NCBI GenBank assembly: GCA_030641535.1
Contig: DAOWHG010000009.1
Span: 1 to 14,505 of the forward strand
Source: Mycoplasmatota bacterium
Lineage (GTDB): Bacteria > Bacillota_I > Bacilli_A > Izemoplasmatales > Izemoplasmataceae
Length of the DNA: 14,505 nt
Reading direction: 5' to 3'
The notes below the pieces were generated by a model that saw only the letters and a program-made list of their open reading frames with translations, was not told the DNA's origin and searched no databases. A program made the position numbers and the translations under genes. Shown here piece by piece: positions 1 to 6,204 of this stretch (position 1 is the first letter of the stretch; every line of letters starts with the position of its first letter).

Positions 1-1
1 T

Positions 2-514
2 ACTGTAGATTTAAGTAATTATGAGATTATCAATGCATATAATGGTAATGCTTGGGATTATACAAATGTTATACAATATGGATATATTCTTCCTCTTGTA
101 GGAACATTAAACGCTGGAGAAACTTACGTAATTTATAATGCAGATTGTGTTGCATTAGATGGAGAATCTCAAGATGTACTTATTTCTGATCCATTATTCC
201 CTACAAGTTTAACAAGTTACCTTGAATCTACTTCAAGTGCTGTTGGATTTAATGGAGACGATACTATTGGATTGTTCAAGAATGATGTTCTTATTGACGT
301 TATTGGACAAATCGAAGTAGATCCAGGATCTAATTGGCCTGTTGGTGATGGAGATTTATTAGGAGGAACTACTGCCAATGTTATTATGGTAAGAGTACCT
401 ACTGTTACTATGGGTGAAACTGATTGGGCTGTTGGAGCTATGCAATGGATAGTATCTGCAGATGATAGAGATTATTCTACAGTTGGTGTTCATACATATA
501 CACCTGCTCCTTAA
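2..514 (+). CDS. Lamin tail domain (LTD) surface protein, 3' part only
   Basis: The reading frame is open from the first bases of the window to a TAA at 512-514, so this is the last 170 residues of a longer protein whose start lies upstream. The visible part reads as the C-terminal half of an LTD domain: a beta-rich stretch with 'AGETYVIYN', then 'GDDTIGLFKNDVLIDVIG', then a Trp-bearing end. It aligns by eye with the LTD of the next gene ('GNDAIGLYKDDVLIDLFG'), so the two are tandem paralogues. Bacterial LTD domains usually occur in exported proteins, often beside nucleases or other hydrolases. No signal peptide can be seen because the N-terminus is missing. Internal ATGs, such as the one at 272, would cut the domain and are not credible starts. 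A terminator follows directly. Confident on homology to the neighbour; substrate unknown. Confidence 0.8.
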   Translation, partial: TVDLSNYEIINAYNGNAWDYTNVIQYGYILPLVGTLNAGETYVIYNADCVALDGESQDVLISDPLFPTSLTSYLESTSSAVGFNGDDTIGLFKNDVLIDVIGQIEVDPGSNWPVGDGDLLGGTTANVIMVRVPTVTMGETDWAVGAMQWIVSADDRDYSTVGVHTYTPAP

Positions 515-537
515 TTACTATATTGAAATATATTAAA

Positions 538-567
538 AACACTACTTGAAAAAGTGGTGTTTTTTTT
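538..567 (+). terminator. Rho-independent terminator after the first LTD gene
   Basis: A 10-bp stem (538-547 with 552-561, one G-T wobble) closes a GAAA loop and runs into a T tract ending at 567. It separates the upstream LTD gene from the lipoprotein operon. Confidence 0.9.
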
Positions 568-576
568 GCTTGAATA

Positions 577-585
577 TGCTATAAT
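577..585 (+). promoter_or_regulatory. Extended -10 promoter of the lipoprotein operon
   Basis: TGcTATAAT at 577-585 is a perfect extended -10 element, 40 bases ahead of the ATG at 626. I see no convincing -35 box; the upstream bases are the terminator's T tract. A ribosome binding site, AGAAGGTGA, lies at 611-619. Confidence 0.7.
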
Positions 586-625
586 TTAATGTTAAAGAAA
601 AGTCAAAAATAGAAGGTGAAAGAAA

Positions 626-1714
626 ATGAAAAAAGGATTATTATTAATTATATTAGGAATGGTTATAACATTATCTGGATGTAAAGAAGATGAAATAGTA
701 CAAGGAGTTGTTTTTAATTTAGAAGGAGACACTCAAATTGATTTATTTGTTGACGATGCATTTGTTGATGCTGGATTTACTGCAACTGATGCAGGAGTAG
801 ATATTAGTGAATACATAACAATAACTGGAACGGTTGATATTACTGCTGCAGGAACTTACTTTATAGAATATGTTCTAGTTTATAATGAGCAAACAAGAGT
901 GTTGTTAAGAACTATTACAGTTACAACTGTACCATTAACTGATATTGAAATATCAGAAGTGATATTTGACGATATTACAGTGGTAGCTGAAACATTAGAA
1001 GATATTGATTTGGATACTTATAATACTGAGTATGCGAGTACTATAGTTTGGAGTTCTGATACTGAAGCTATTATTTCTGCAGCTGGAGTAGTTACGAGAC
1101 CTGATTATGGGTTAGGTAATGCAACAGTTATTATGACAGCAACTGTTACAGTTAATTCTGTTGATTATACTGAAGAATTTACTGTAGTTGTTTTAGAAGG
1201 TGAAGAGCCATATAGTGGTTCTGGTACTGAAATATTTATATCTGAATATGTTGAAGGTGGAAGTTATAATAAAGCAATAGAATTGTTTAATCCTACTGCT
1301 AGTTCAATTACTTTAACTGGATATACATTGAATCTTTATTCTAATGAAGCTACTGAAGCATCTTTTACTTTAGATTTAGATGCCTACACAATCGCTTCTG
1401 GTGATGTGCTTGTGCTATATAATAGTGGTTCAGTAACTGCGATTAGTGATGTTGGAGATGACAGTGCTGGTGTTGTAAACTGGAATGGAAATGATGCTAT
1501 TGGTCTTTATAAAGATGATGTACTTATTGATTTATTCGGAATAATTGGAGATAATCCTGAAGATTTTTGGGTTGTTGGAGATGCAACAACAAAAGATTAT
1601 ACATTAGTGAGAAATTCTTCAGTTACAGGACCTGTTGCAACTTGGGATCCAACTGAATGGACAGCTTTCCCTAAAGACACATTTACTAATTTAGGATCAC
1701 ACGAAACAGAATAA
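626..1714 (+). CDS. Lipoprotein with Ig-like domains and a C-terminal lamin tail domain
   Basis: A 362-residue predicted surface lipoprotein. The signal peptide ends in an LSGC lipobox with Cys19 as the lipidation site. Residues about 28-100 form a DUF5011-like Ig-fold module. Residues about 107-190 look like an atrophied bacterial Ig-like domain ('VVWSS'-type core: IVWSSDTEAI, then GVVTRP). Residues about 203-358 are a lamin tail domain, starting at FISEYVEGG and including the 'AIELFNP' strand. There is no catalytic motif, so binding or adhesion is more likely than enzymatic activity. LTD proteins in bacteria are often exported and linked to nucleases, which fits the next two genes. It is the first gene of an apparent three-gene operon: no terminator lies before the next start, 30 bases on. 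The ATG has a good Shine-Dalgarno. The ligand is unknown. Confidence 0.85.
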   Translation: MKKGLLLIILGMVITLSGCKEDEIVQGVVFNLEGDTQIDLFVDDAFVDAGFTATDAGVDISEYITITGTVDITAAGTYFIEYVLVYNEQTRVLLRTITVTTVPLTDIEISEVIFDDITVVAETLEDIDLDTYNTEYASTIVWSSDTEAIISAAGVVTRPDYGLGNATVIMTATVTVNSVDYTEEFTVVVLEGEEPYSGSGTEIFISEYVEGGSYNKAIELFNPTASSITLTGYTLNLYSNEATEASFTLDLDAYTIASGDVLVLYNSGSVTAISDVGDDSAGVVNWNGNDAIGLYKDDVLIDLFGIIGDNPEDFWVVGDATTKDYTLVRNSSVTGPVATWDPTEWTAFPKDTFTNLGSHETE

Positions 1715-1732
1715 TAACAAGACTAGATTTAT

Positions 1733-1737
1733 AGGAG
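1733..1737 (+). promoter_or_regulatory. Ribosome binding site fixing the start of the MBL lipoprotein
   Basis: AGGAG sits 7 bases before the ATG at 1745. A TTG at 1739 in the same frame would begin almost on top of it, so ATG 1745 is the start. Confidence 0.8.
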
Positions 1738-1744
1738 TTTGATT

Positions 1745-2974
1745 ATGAAGAAAGTATTTATTTTTGGATTGATGTTTGTTGGGATGTTGTCATTAACAGG
1801 GTGTTTAAGAACTACCAATACAGATACCATTGATTTTATATTGAATGGTGATGTGTTTATTGAAATGACAACTGAAGAAATATATACAGAGCCAGGGTTT
1901 ATTGCGACTAAGGGTGGTATTAATCTTCAAAATTACGTAGCTGTTAGTGGTGAAGTAGACGAAGACACACCAGGTAAATATTATATTAATTATGTGTTAA
2001 ATTATGAAGAAACAGTTATGAATCTCATACGTTCTATAACTGTAGTTGATGCATATGATGCTAATGATCCTGATAGAATATTATATGATGGTTCATGTGA
2101 AAATGTGGAGATTCATTATATTGATTTAGATGCAATGGGAGACTCTACTTTAATTGATTGTGGAGATTATGAGATAGTTATTGACGCTGGAACAACTGGT
2201 GTTGGTAGAGATTTAGTAGTTCCTTACTTACAAGATTATGTTACTGATGGAATTATTGAACTAGTTATTGCTACTCATCCTGATTTTGATCATTTTGGTG
2301 GATTTACTGGAGATGGCGTATTTAGTGCTTTTATAGTTGAAAGAATATTGGATTTTGGATATGAAAAAGATACTAATATATATGATGATTATGAATTAGA
2401 TAGATTTTTAGAAGAAGCAATTGTATGTTCAGGTAGCGAAGCACTTGCTGGGCTTGAAGGATGTCAGCCATATTATACAATTACTGAGGATTTAGTTTTA
2501 ACAGTAATTGATACAGGCTTTTATGATGGATTAGACAGTAATCATAATGAAAATAGTATTGTAGTACTTTTGCAACACGGTGATCTTTCGTTCTTGTTTA
2601 CTGGAGATGCTGAATTTGAAGCTGAAGAACATATGATAGATTCTCTTGAACATGTTGATGTATATAAGGCAGGACATCATGGAAGTAAAACTGCGAATAG
2701 TGAAATATTCTTAGCGGATATAACTCCTGAAGATATCATAATAAGTGTTCATTTTCCAGATGACGATGATGGAGAGAATCAATACTCTATACCGCAACAA
2801 GAAGCTATCGACAGGTTATTTGGATATACCGATAATATATATGCCACAGGAGTAAATGGACATATTGTTTTAGTTAGTAATGGTGAAACATATTCGATTA
2901 CAGGTAGTGAAAATAGCACATTATTAAAAGATTCATTATGGTTTGCAGAACATCGGGTATACCCAACAGAATAG
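1745..2974 (+). CDS. Lipoprotein with ComEC-type metallo-beta-lactamase domain
   Basis: A 409-residue lipoprotein: signal peptide with LTGC lipobox (Cys20), a DUF5011-like Ig module at about 30-101 closely related to that of the preceding gene, then a metallo-beta-lactamase fold at about 120-385. The metal-binding motif is THPDFDHFGG (H178, D180, D182, H183), followed by TGD (D288) and AGHHGS (H311, H312). These are the signatures of the ComEC/Rec2 C-terminal hydrolase, whose proposed role is nucleic-acid hydrolysis. Here there is no ComEC membrane channel; the enzyme is tethered outside the cell by its lipid. An insert at about 205-260 carries two cysteines (C228, C240), possibly a disulfide. 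The substrate could be DNA, RNA or another phosphoester. It lies between an LTD protein and a thermonuclease in one operon. Stop is TAG, the only non-TAA stop here. Confidence 0.87.
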   Translation: MKKVFIFGLMFVGMLSLTGCLRTTNTDTIDFILNGDVFIEMTTEEIYTEPGFIATKGGINLQNYVAVSGEVDEDTPGKYYINYVLNYEETVMNLIRSITVVDAYDANDPDRILYDGSCENVEIHYIDLDAMGDSTLIDCGDYEIVIDAGTTGVGRDLVVPYLQDYVTDGIIELVIATHPDFDHFGGFTGDGVFSAFIVERILDFGYEKDTNIYDDYELDRFLEEAIVCSGSEALAGLEGCQPYYTITEDLVLTVIDTGFYDGLDSNHNENSIVVLLQHGDLSFLFTGDAEFEAEEHMIDSLEHVDVYKAGHHGSKTANSEIFLADITPEDIIISVHFPDDDDGENQYSIPQQEAIDRLFGYTDNIYATGVNGHIVLVSNGETYSITGSENSTLLKDSLWFAEHRVYPTE

Positions 2975-2978
2975 AGGA
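2973..2978 (+). promoter_or_regulatory. Ribosome binding site fixing the start of the thermonuclease lipoprotein
   Basis: AGAGGA overlaps the end of the preceding gene and sits 6 bases before the ATG at 2985. It supports that ATG over the in-frame TTG at 2943, which would place 14 extra residues before an otherwise normal signal peptide. Confidence 0.75.
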
Positions 2979-2984
2979 TTTATT

Positions 2985-4118
2985 ATGAATAGATTTAGAA
3001 TAGTATTTATGGCATTATTGTTAGTTCTTCTTACTTCTTGTAGTACTGATGAGGTAGTTGGATATGACAATATTGTTTTACCTGATTTATCAGGATTAAA
3101 TGAAACAGAAATAAGAGAAATATTTGATAATTTAGATCATCTTGTTACTTTTGAGTATTATGATGAAGAAAGTGAACTAGATTCAAATATATTTATCGAG
3201 TATAAAGAATTTAGTACTGGAGATATAATAAATGAAACAAATGATTTGGTTGTAATTGTATATCCTGTTTATACAGGGGATCCATCCTTTATAACTCTTC
3301 CTGATTTAACGGGACTTTATAAAGATGAGATTATTACTTTATTTGAAGACTTAGGAATAGATCTATCATTTACATATAATACGGATTTTGAGCAAAACAC
3401 ACCAAATATGTTTATAAGCTATGGACAATTTCTTTTTACAGGGAATTCATTTAGTGTAAACAGCATATTGCCCATAATTATTTATCCGGATTTTAGTGAT
3501 AATACAATCTATTTCTCTCCAATAGAAATGGAATATGATGGACCAGGGTTATCTGAAGAATTTAAAGATATCGATCCATTAGATCCAAGAGGAGGATATT
3601 TTGAGGTTACTTTGAAATATTGCGGAGATGGGGATACGGCTGTGTTTAACTATCCTACAGAAGTATATGACGCAATTGAAAGTTCTGCGAAAAGTGTAAG
3701 ATTCTTAAATATGGATACCGAAGAAACATTTGGTGGTGGAGAAGAAGAGTGGGGAAAACCTGCGAGTGTATATACATGTGAACTTCTTACTTCTGCTGAG
3801 ATGATAATTTTACAGACAGATCCAGGTGATAATTTACTAGGGACTTATGGAAGATTGCTTTCTTGGATATGGATTAAACAGCCTAGTGAAGACGAATATC
3901 AATTATTAAACTATATAGTTGTTAAACAAGGATTAGCTCAAGTTAAGTATGAATTTGGAGCTGGAGAAACAATCAGTTACGGTGACCATACTTATAATGA
4001 GTGGATGCATTTAGCAGAAGATTACGCATATTTAAATCATCTTGGACAATGGGGAGAACTTTACGATTACTACTGGAATTACGAAGAAGATGAGCCAAAT
4101 TGGACTAGATGGAACTAA
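2985..4118 (+). CDS. Lipoprotein with two PASTA repeats and a thermonuclease (SNase) domain
   Basis: A 377-residue lipoprotein: signal peptide with LTSC lipobox (Cys19), two PASTA-like repeats at about 30-94 and 104-168 (each opening with 'LPDLxGL'), then a staphylococcal-nuclease-type domain at about 204-358. Catalytic positions known from the SNase family are present: GDGDT (D215, D217, T218), VRFLNMDTEE (R239, D244, T245, E247) and YGRLLSW (R290). The usual DTPE is DTEE here. Late family features are 'NYIVVKQGLAQV' and LAEDYA...GQWG. Ca2+-dependent cleavage of DNA and RNA at the outer surface is the expected reaction. C213 and C265 could form a disulfide. PASTA repeats usually bind peptidoglycan or muropeptides. 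It is the last gene of the operon, 10 bases after the MBL gene and followed by a terminator. Confidence 0.87.
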   Translation: MNRFRIVFMALLLVLLTSCSTDEVVGYDNIVLPDLSGLNETEIREIFDNLDHLVTFEYYDEESELDSNIFIEYKEFSTGDIINETNDLVVIVYPVYTGDPSFITLPDLTGLYKDEIITLFEDLGIDLSFTYNTDFEQNTPNMFISYGQFLFTGNSFSVNSILPIIIYPDFSDNTIYFSPIEMEYDGPGLSEEFKDIDPLDPRGGYFEVTLKYCGDGDTAVFNYPTEVYDAIESSAKSVRFLNMDTEETFGGGEEEWGKPASVYTCELLTSAEMIILQTDPGDNLLGTYGRLLSWIWIKQPSEDEYQLLNYIVVKQGLAQVKYEFGAGETISYGDHTYNEWMHLAEDYAYLNHLGQWGELYDYYWNYEEDEPNWTRWN

Positions 4119-4122
4119 TACT

Positions 4123-4154
4123 AAAAACTACTAATTGAAATTAGTAGTTTTTTT
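4123..4154 (+). terminator. Rho-independent terminator of the lipoprotein operon
   Basis: A stem of at least 11 perfect base pairs (4125-4135 with 4140-4150, extendable by A-T pairs), a 4-base loop, and a T run to 4154. It closes the three-gene surface operon. Confidence 0.93.
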
Positions 4155-4185
4155 GATGTATATTATAGTTTCTAAGGCGCATTTG

Positions 4186-4194
4186 TGGTATAAT
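4186..4194 (+). promoter_or_regulatory. Extended -10 promoter of the DHH gene pair
   Basis: TGgTATAAT at 4186-4194. The -35 region is weak. The ATG at 4220 is only 25 bases on, so the leader is about 20 bases and is filled by AGAGGTGG (4208-4215), the ribosome binding site. Confidence 0.75.
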
Positions 4195-4219
4195 TAAATG
4201 TTATTTTAGAGGTGGTATT

Positions 4220-5164
4220 ATGTATAAAGAAATCATGGATTTAATAAGAAAATATGAGACGATAATTATTCATCGTCACAAAAATCCTGATGGAGATGCA
4301 CTAGGGTCTCAATTAGGACTTAAAAGACTAATAGAATTAAATTTTCCAAATAAGCTAGTTTATGCTGTTGGAGATGAAAATACTTTTGTATTTTTAGGGA
4401 AAATGGACATCATTGATAATGATGTTTATAATAATGCCCTGGCTATAATTTTAGATGTATCTGTTCCTCATTTAGTGAGTGACGATAGGTACGAATTGGC
4501 TGATCATATCATAGTTATAGATCATCATTTAAATCCCGCAGAAATTGGGGATACTGTATTTATTAACAGTACTTGTATCGCATGTTCGCAAATAATATGT
4601 GATTTAGCTATTACAAATAATCTTAAACTAGATAAAATTGGGGCTACTCCTCTTCTAACTGGACTTGTAACTGATAGTGGTAGATTTTTATACCCTATGA
4701 CAAGTGCTAAAACATTTAAAATGGCTGCTTATCTTATCGAAAGAGGCGCAGAGATTCAAGACGTATATGACAGATTATATACTACATCATTAAATTTCAA
4801 AAAATTACAAGGTTATTTTTTGAATAATTTCAAGATGACAAAAAATAAAGTTGCATATATGAAAAATGATTTATCTGTTAAAGATAAATTCAACGTTTCA
4901 ACATTCACTGTTTCAAGAGCTATGGTTAACCAAATGAGTGGTGTTGAAGGTGTTAATATTTGGGCGAATTTTACACTAGATGAGCAAAATGTAATTCAAG
5001 TAGAGTTAAGAAGTAAGAGATTATCAATTGTTGAGGTTGCTAGGAAATATGGTGGAGGAGGACACGCACTTGCTTGTGGGTGCACCTTGAAATCGTTTGA
5101 AGAAGCTAATTTAGTACTCAATGATTTAGATGCATTGTTAGAAAAGGAGAATCAAAATGGATAA
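4220..5164 (+). CDS. DHH/DHHA1 phosphoesterase, NrnA-like (first of pair)
   Basis: A 314-residue cytosolic protein of the DHH subfamily that includes NrnA, which degrades 2-5 nt RNA oligonucleotides and dephosphorylates pAp, and some cyclic-dinucleotide hydrolases. Catalytic motifs for two Mn2+ ions are complete: HKNPDGDALGS (H20, D24, D26), ILDVS (D79), DHH (101-103) and TDSGRF (D152). The C-terminal DHHA1 substrate-binding domain carries GGGGHALACG (278-287) and the RSK motif (264-266). Length matches the family. The next gene is a divergent paralogue whose ATG overlaps this gene's end by 8 bases, so the two are translationally coupled. Which substrate it prefers (nanoRNA, pAp, pGpG or pApA) cannot be told from sequence. 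ATG chosen for its strong Shine-Dalgarno. Confidence 0.93.
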   Translation: MYKEIMDLIRKYETIIIHRHKNPDGDALGSQLGLKRLIELNFPNKLVYAVGDENTFVFLGKMDIIDNDVYNNALAIILDVSVPHLVSDDRYELADHIIVIDHHLNPAEIGDTVFINSTCIACSQIICDLAITNNLKLDKIGATPLLTGLVTDSGRFLYPMTSAKTFKMAAYLIERGAEIQDVYDRLYTTSLNFKKLQGYFLNNFKMTKNKVAYMKNDLSVKDKFNVSTFTVSRAMVNQMSGVEGVNIWANFTLDEQNVIQVELRSKRLSIVEVARKYGGGGHALACGCTLKSFEEANLVLNDLDALLEKENQNG

Positions 5165-6119
5165 AGAAAAATTATTACAAATATATGAAAAGATAGAAGA
5201 GTATCAAAAAATAATTATCTCTGTACATAAGAGACCTGATGGGGATTGTTTAGGATCTGCATTTGGATTAAAAGATATAATAAAGACTACTTGGCCAGAA
5301 AAAGAAGTTTACGCTGTTGGTGAAAATGTGGGCTATTTAAGCTTTTTGGGTCCTGTTGATGAGATCAAAGATAATGTATTTAAGGGAGCTTTAGTAATTA
5401 GTGTTGATACAGCTTCTGAAGATAGAATTTGGGATCAAAGATACAGTACAGGAGACATGTTGATTAAGATTGATCATCATATTCCAGTCCATAACTTTGG
5501 AGATATTGATTATGTAGATACTGGGAGACCTTCTTGTACATTGATCATTATGGATTTGTTTAATCTATTTAATGATAAATTAAAAATGTCTGATATCGGA
5601 GCAAAAGCATTATATACTGGAACATTAACAGATACTGGAAGATTTAAATATACTGGAGTAGATGGAGACACTTTTAGGAGTGTGGCAACATTATATGATA
5701 ATGGACTTAGTACTAAAGAAGTGTATAGTAATCTTGATGTTAGAACTGATCAATTAACTAAATATAAAGGATATTTCTTGCAACATTATAAGAAAACAGA
5801 AAACGGAGTTGCATATATTAATATTTTACCGAGACACGTTAAGAAATTTAAAGTTTCTTTAGGTGAAGCATCGAGCTTAGTGAATGAATTAGGGTATTTT
5901 GATGATTGTCCTATCTGGATATTATTTGCTGAATATGAAGGTAAAATAGTTAGAGCTAGAATGCGCTCTAAAGGCCCAGCTATTGATAAATTAGCAAACA
6001 AATATGATGGTGGAGGTCATAGATTAGCCTGTGGTGCTAATCTTGGAACTTGGAAAAGAGCTAAACTATTATTGAAGGAAGCAGACTTACTTGCTAAACA
6101 ATATAAAGAGGAGTTATAA
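5157..6119 (+). CDS. DHH/DHHA1 phosphoesterase, NrnA-like (second of pair)
   Basis: A 320-residue paralogue of the preceding gene with all motifs intact: HKRPDGDCLGS (H24, D28, D30), SVDTAS (D84), DHH (106-108), TDTGRF (D159) and GGGHRLACG (285-293), plus RSK (270-272). Motif II here (VDT) is nearer the common NrnA form than the ILDV of its neighbour. Identity between the two is clearly partial, so this is an old duplication, perhaps with split substrates. Mollicutes genomes often hold two DHH proteins of this type. The ribosome binding site AAGGAGA (5144-5150) lies inside the upstream gene. The last codons double as the 5' arm of the terminator. Confidence 0.93.
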   Translation: MDKEKLLQIYEKIEEYQKIIISVHKRPDGDCLGSAFGLKDIIKTTWPEKEVYAVGENVGYLSFLGPVDEIKDNVFKGALVISVDTASEDRIWDQRYSTGDMLIKIDHHIPVHNFGDIDYVDTGRPSCTLIIMDLFNLFNDKLKMSDIGAKALYTGTLTDTGRFKYTGVDGDTFRSVATLYDNGLSTKEVYSNLDVRTDQLTKYKGYFLQHYKKTENGVAYINILPRHVKKFKVSLGEASSLVNELGYFDDCPIWILFAEYEGKIVRARMRSKGPAIDKLANKYDGGGHRLACGANLGTWKRAKLLLKEADLLAKQYKEEL

Positions 6120-6135
6120 AACTCTTCTTTTTTTT
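6105..6135 (+). terminator. Terminator overlapping the end of the second DHH gene
   Basis: An 11-bp stem (6105-6115 with 6120-6130, one wobble) and a T run to 6135. The 5' arm is coding sequence for the last residues and the stop codon (6117-6119) sits in the loop. Confidence 0.9.
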
Positions 6136-6145
6136 GATTTTTTGT

Positions 6146-6173
6146 TTGATATCATATAATATTATGTTATATT
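6146..6173 (+). promoter_or_regulatory. Promoter of the Na/Pi cotransporter gene
   Basis: TTGATA (6146-6151), 16 bases, then TATATT (6168-6173) preceded by an extended TGt. An alternative TATAAT sits at 6155-6160 without a good -35. GGAGGT at 6193-6198 is the ribosome binding site for ATG 6205. Confidence 0.65.
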
Positions 6174-6204
6174 CTTTATGGTATGAAACTACGGAGGTAA
6201 ACAT

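Noticed and set aside
2943..2984. TTG start for the thermonuclease lipoprotein
   Set aside because: It would overlap the upstream gene and put a polar stretch before the signal peptide; ATG 2985 has a ribosome site and a normal lipoprotein start.
5786..6001. Minus-strand ORF inside the second DHH gene
   Set aside because: Shadow of a conserved coding region.
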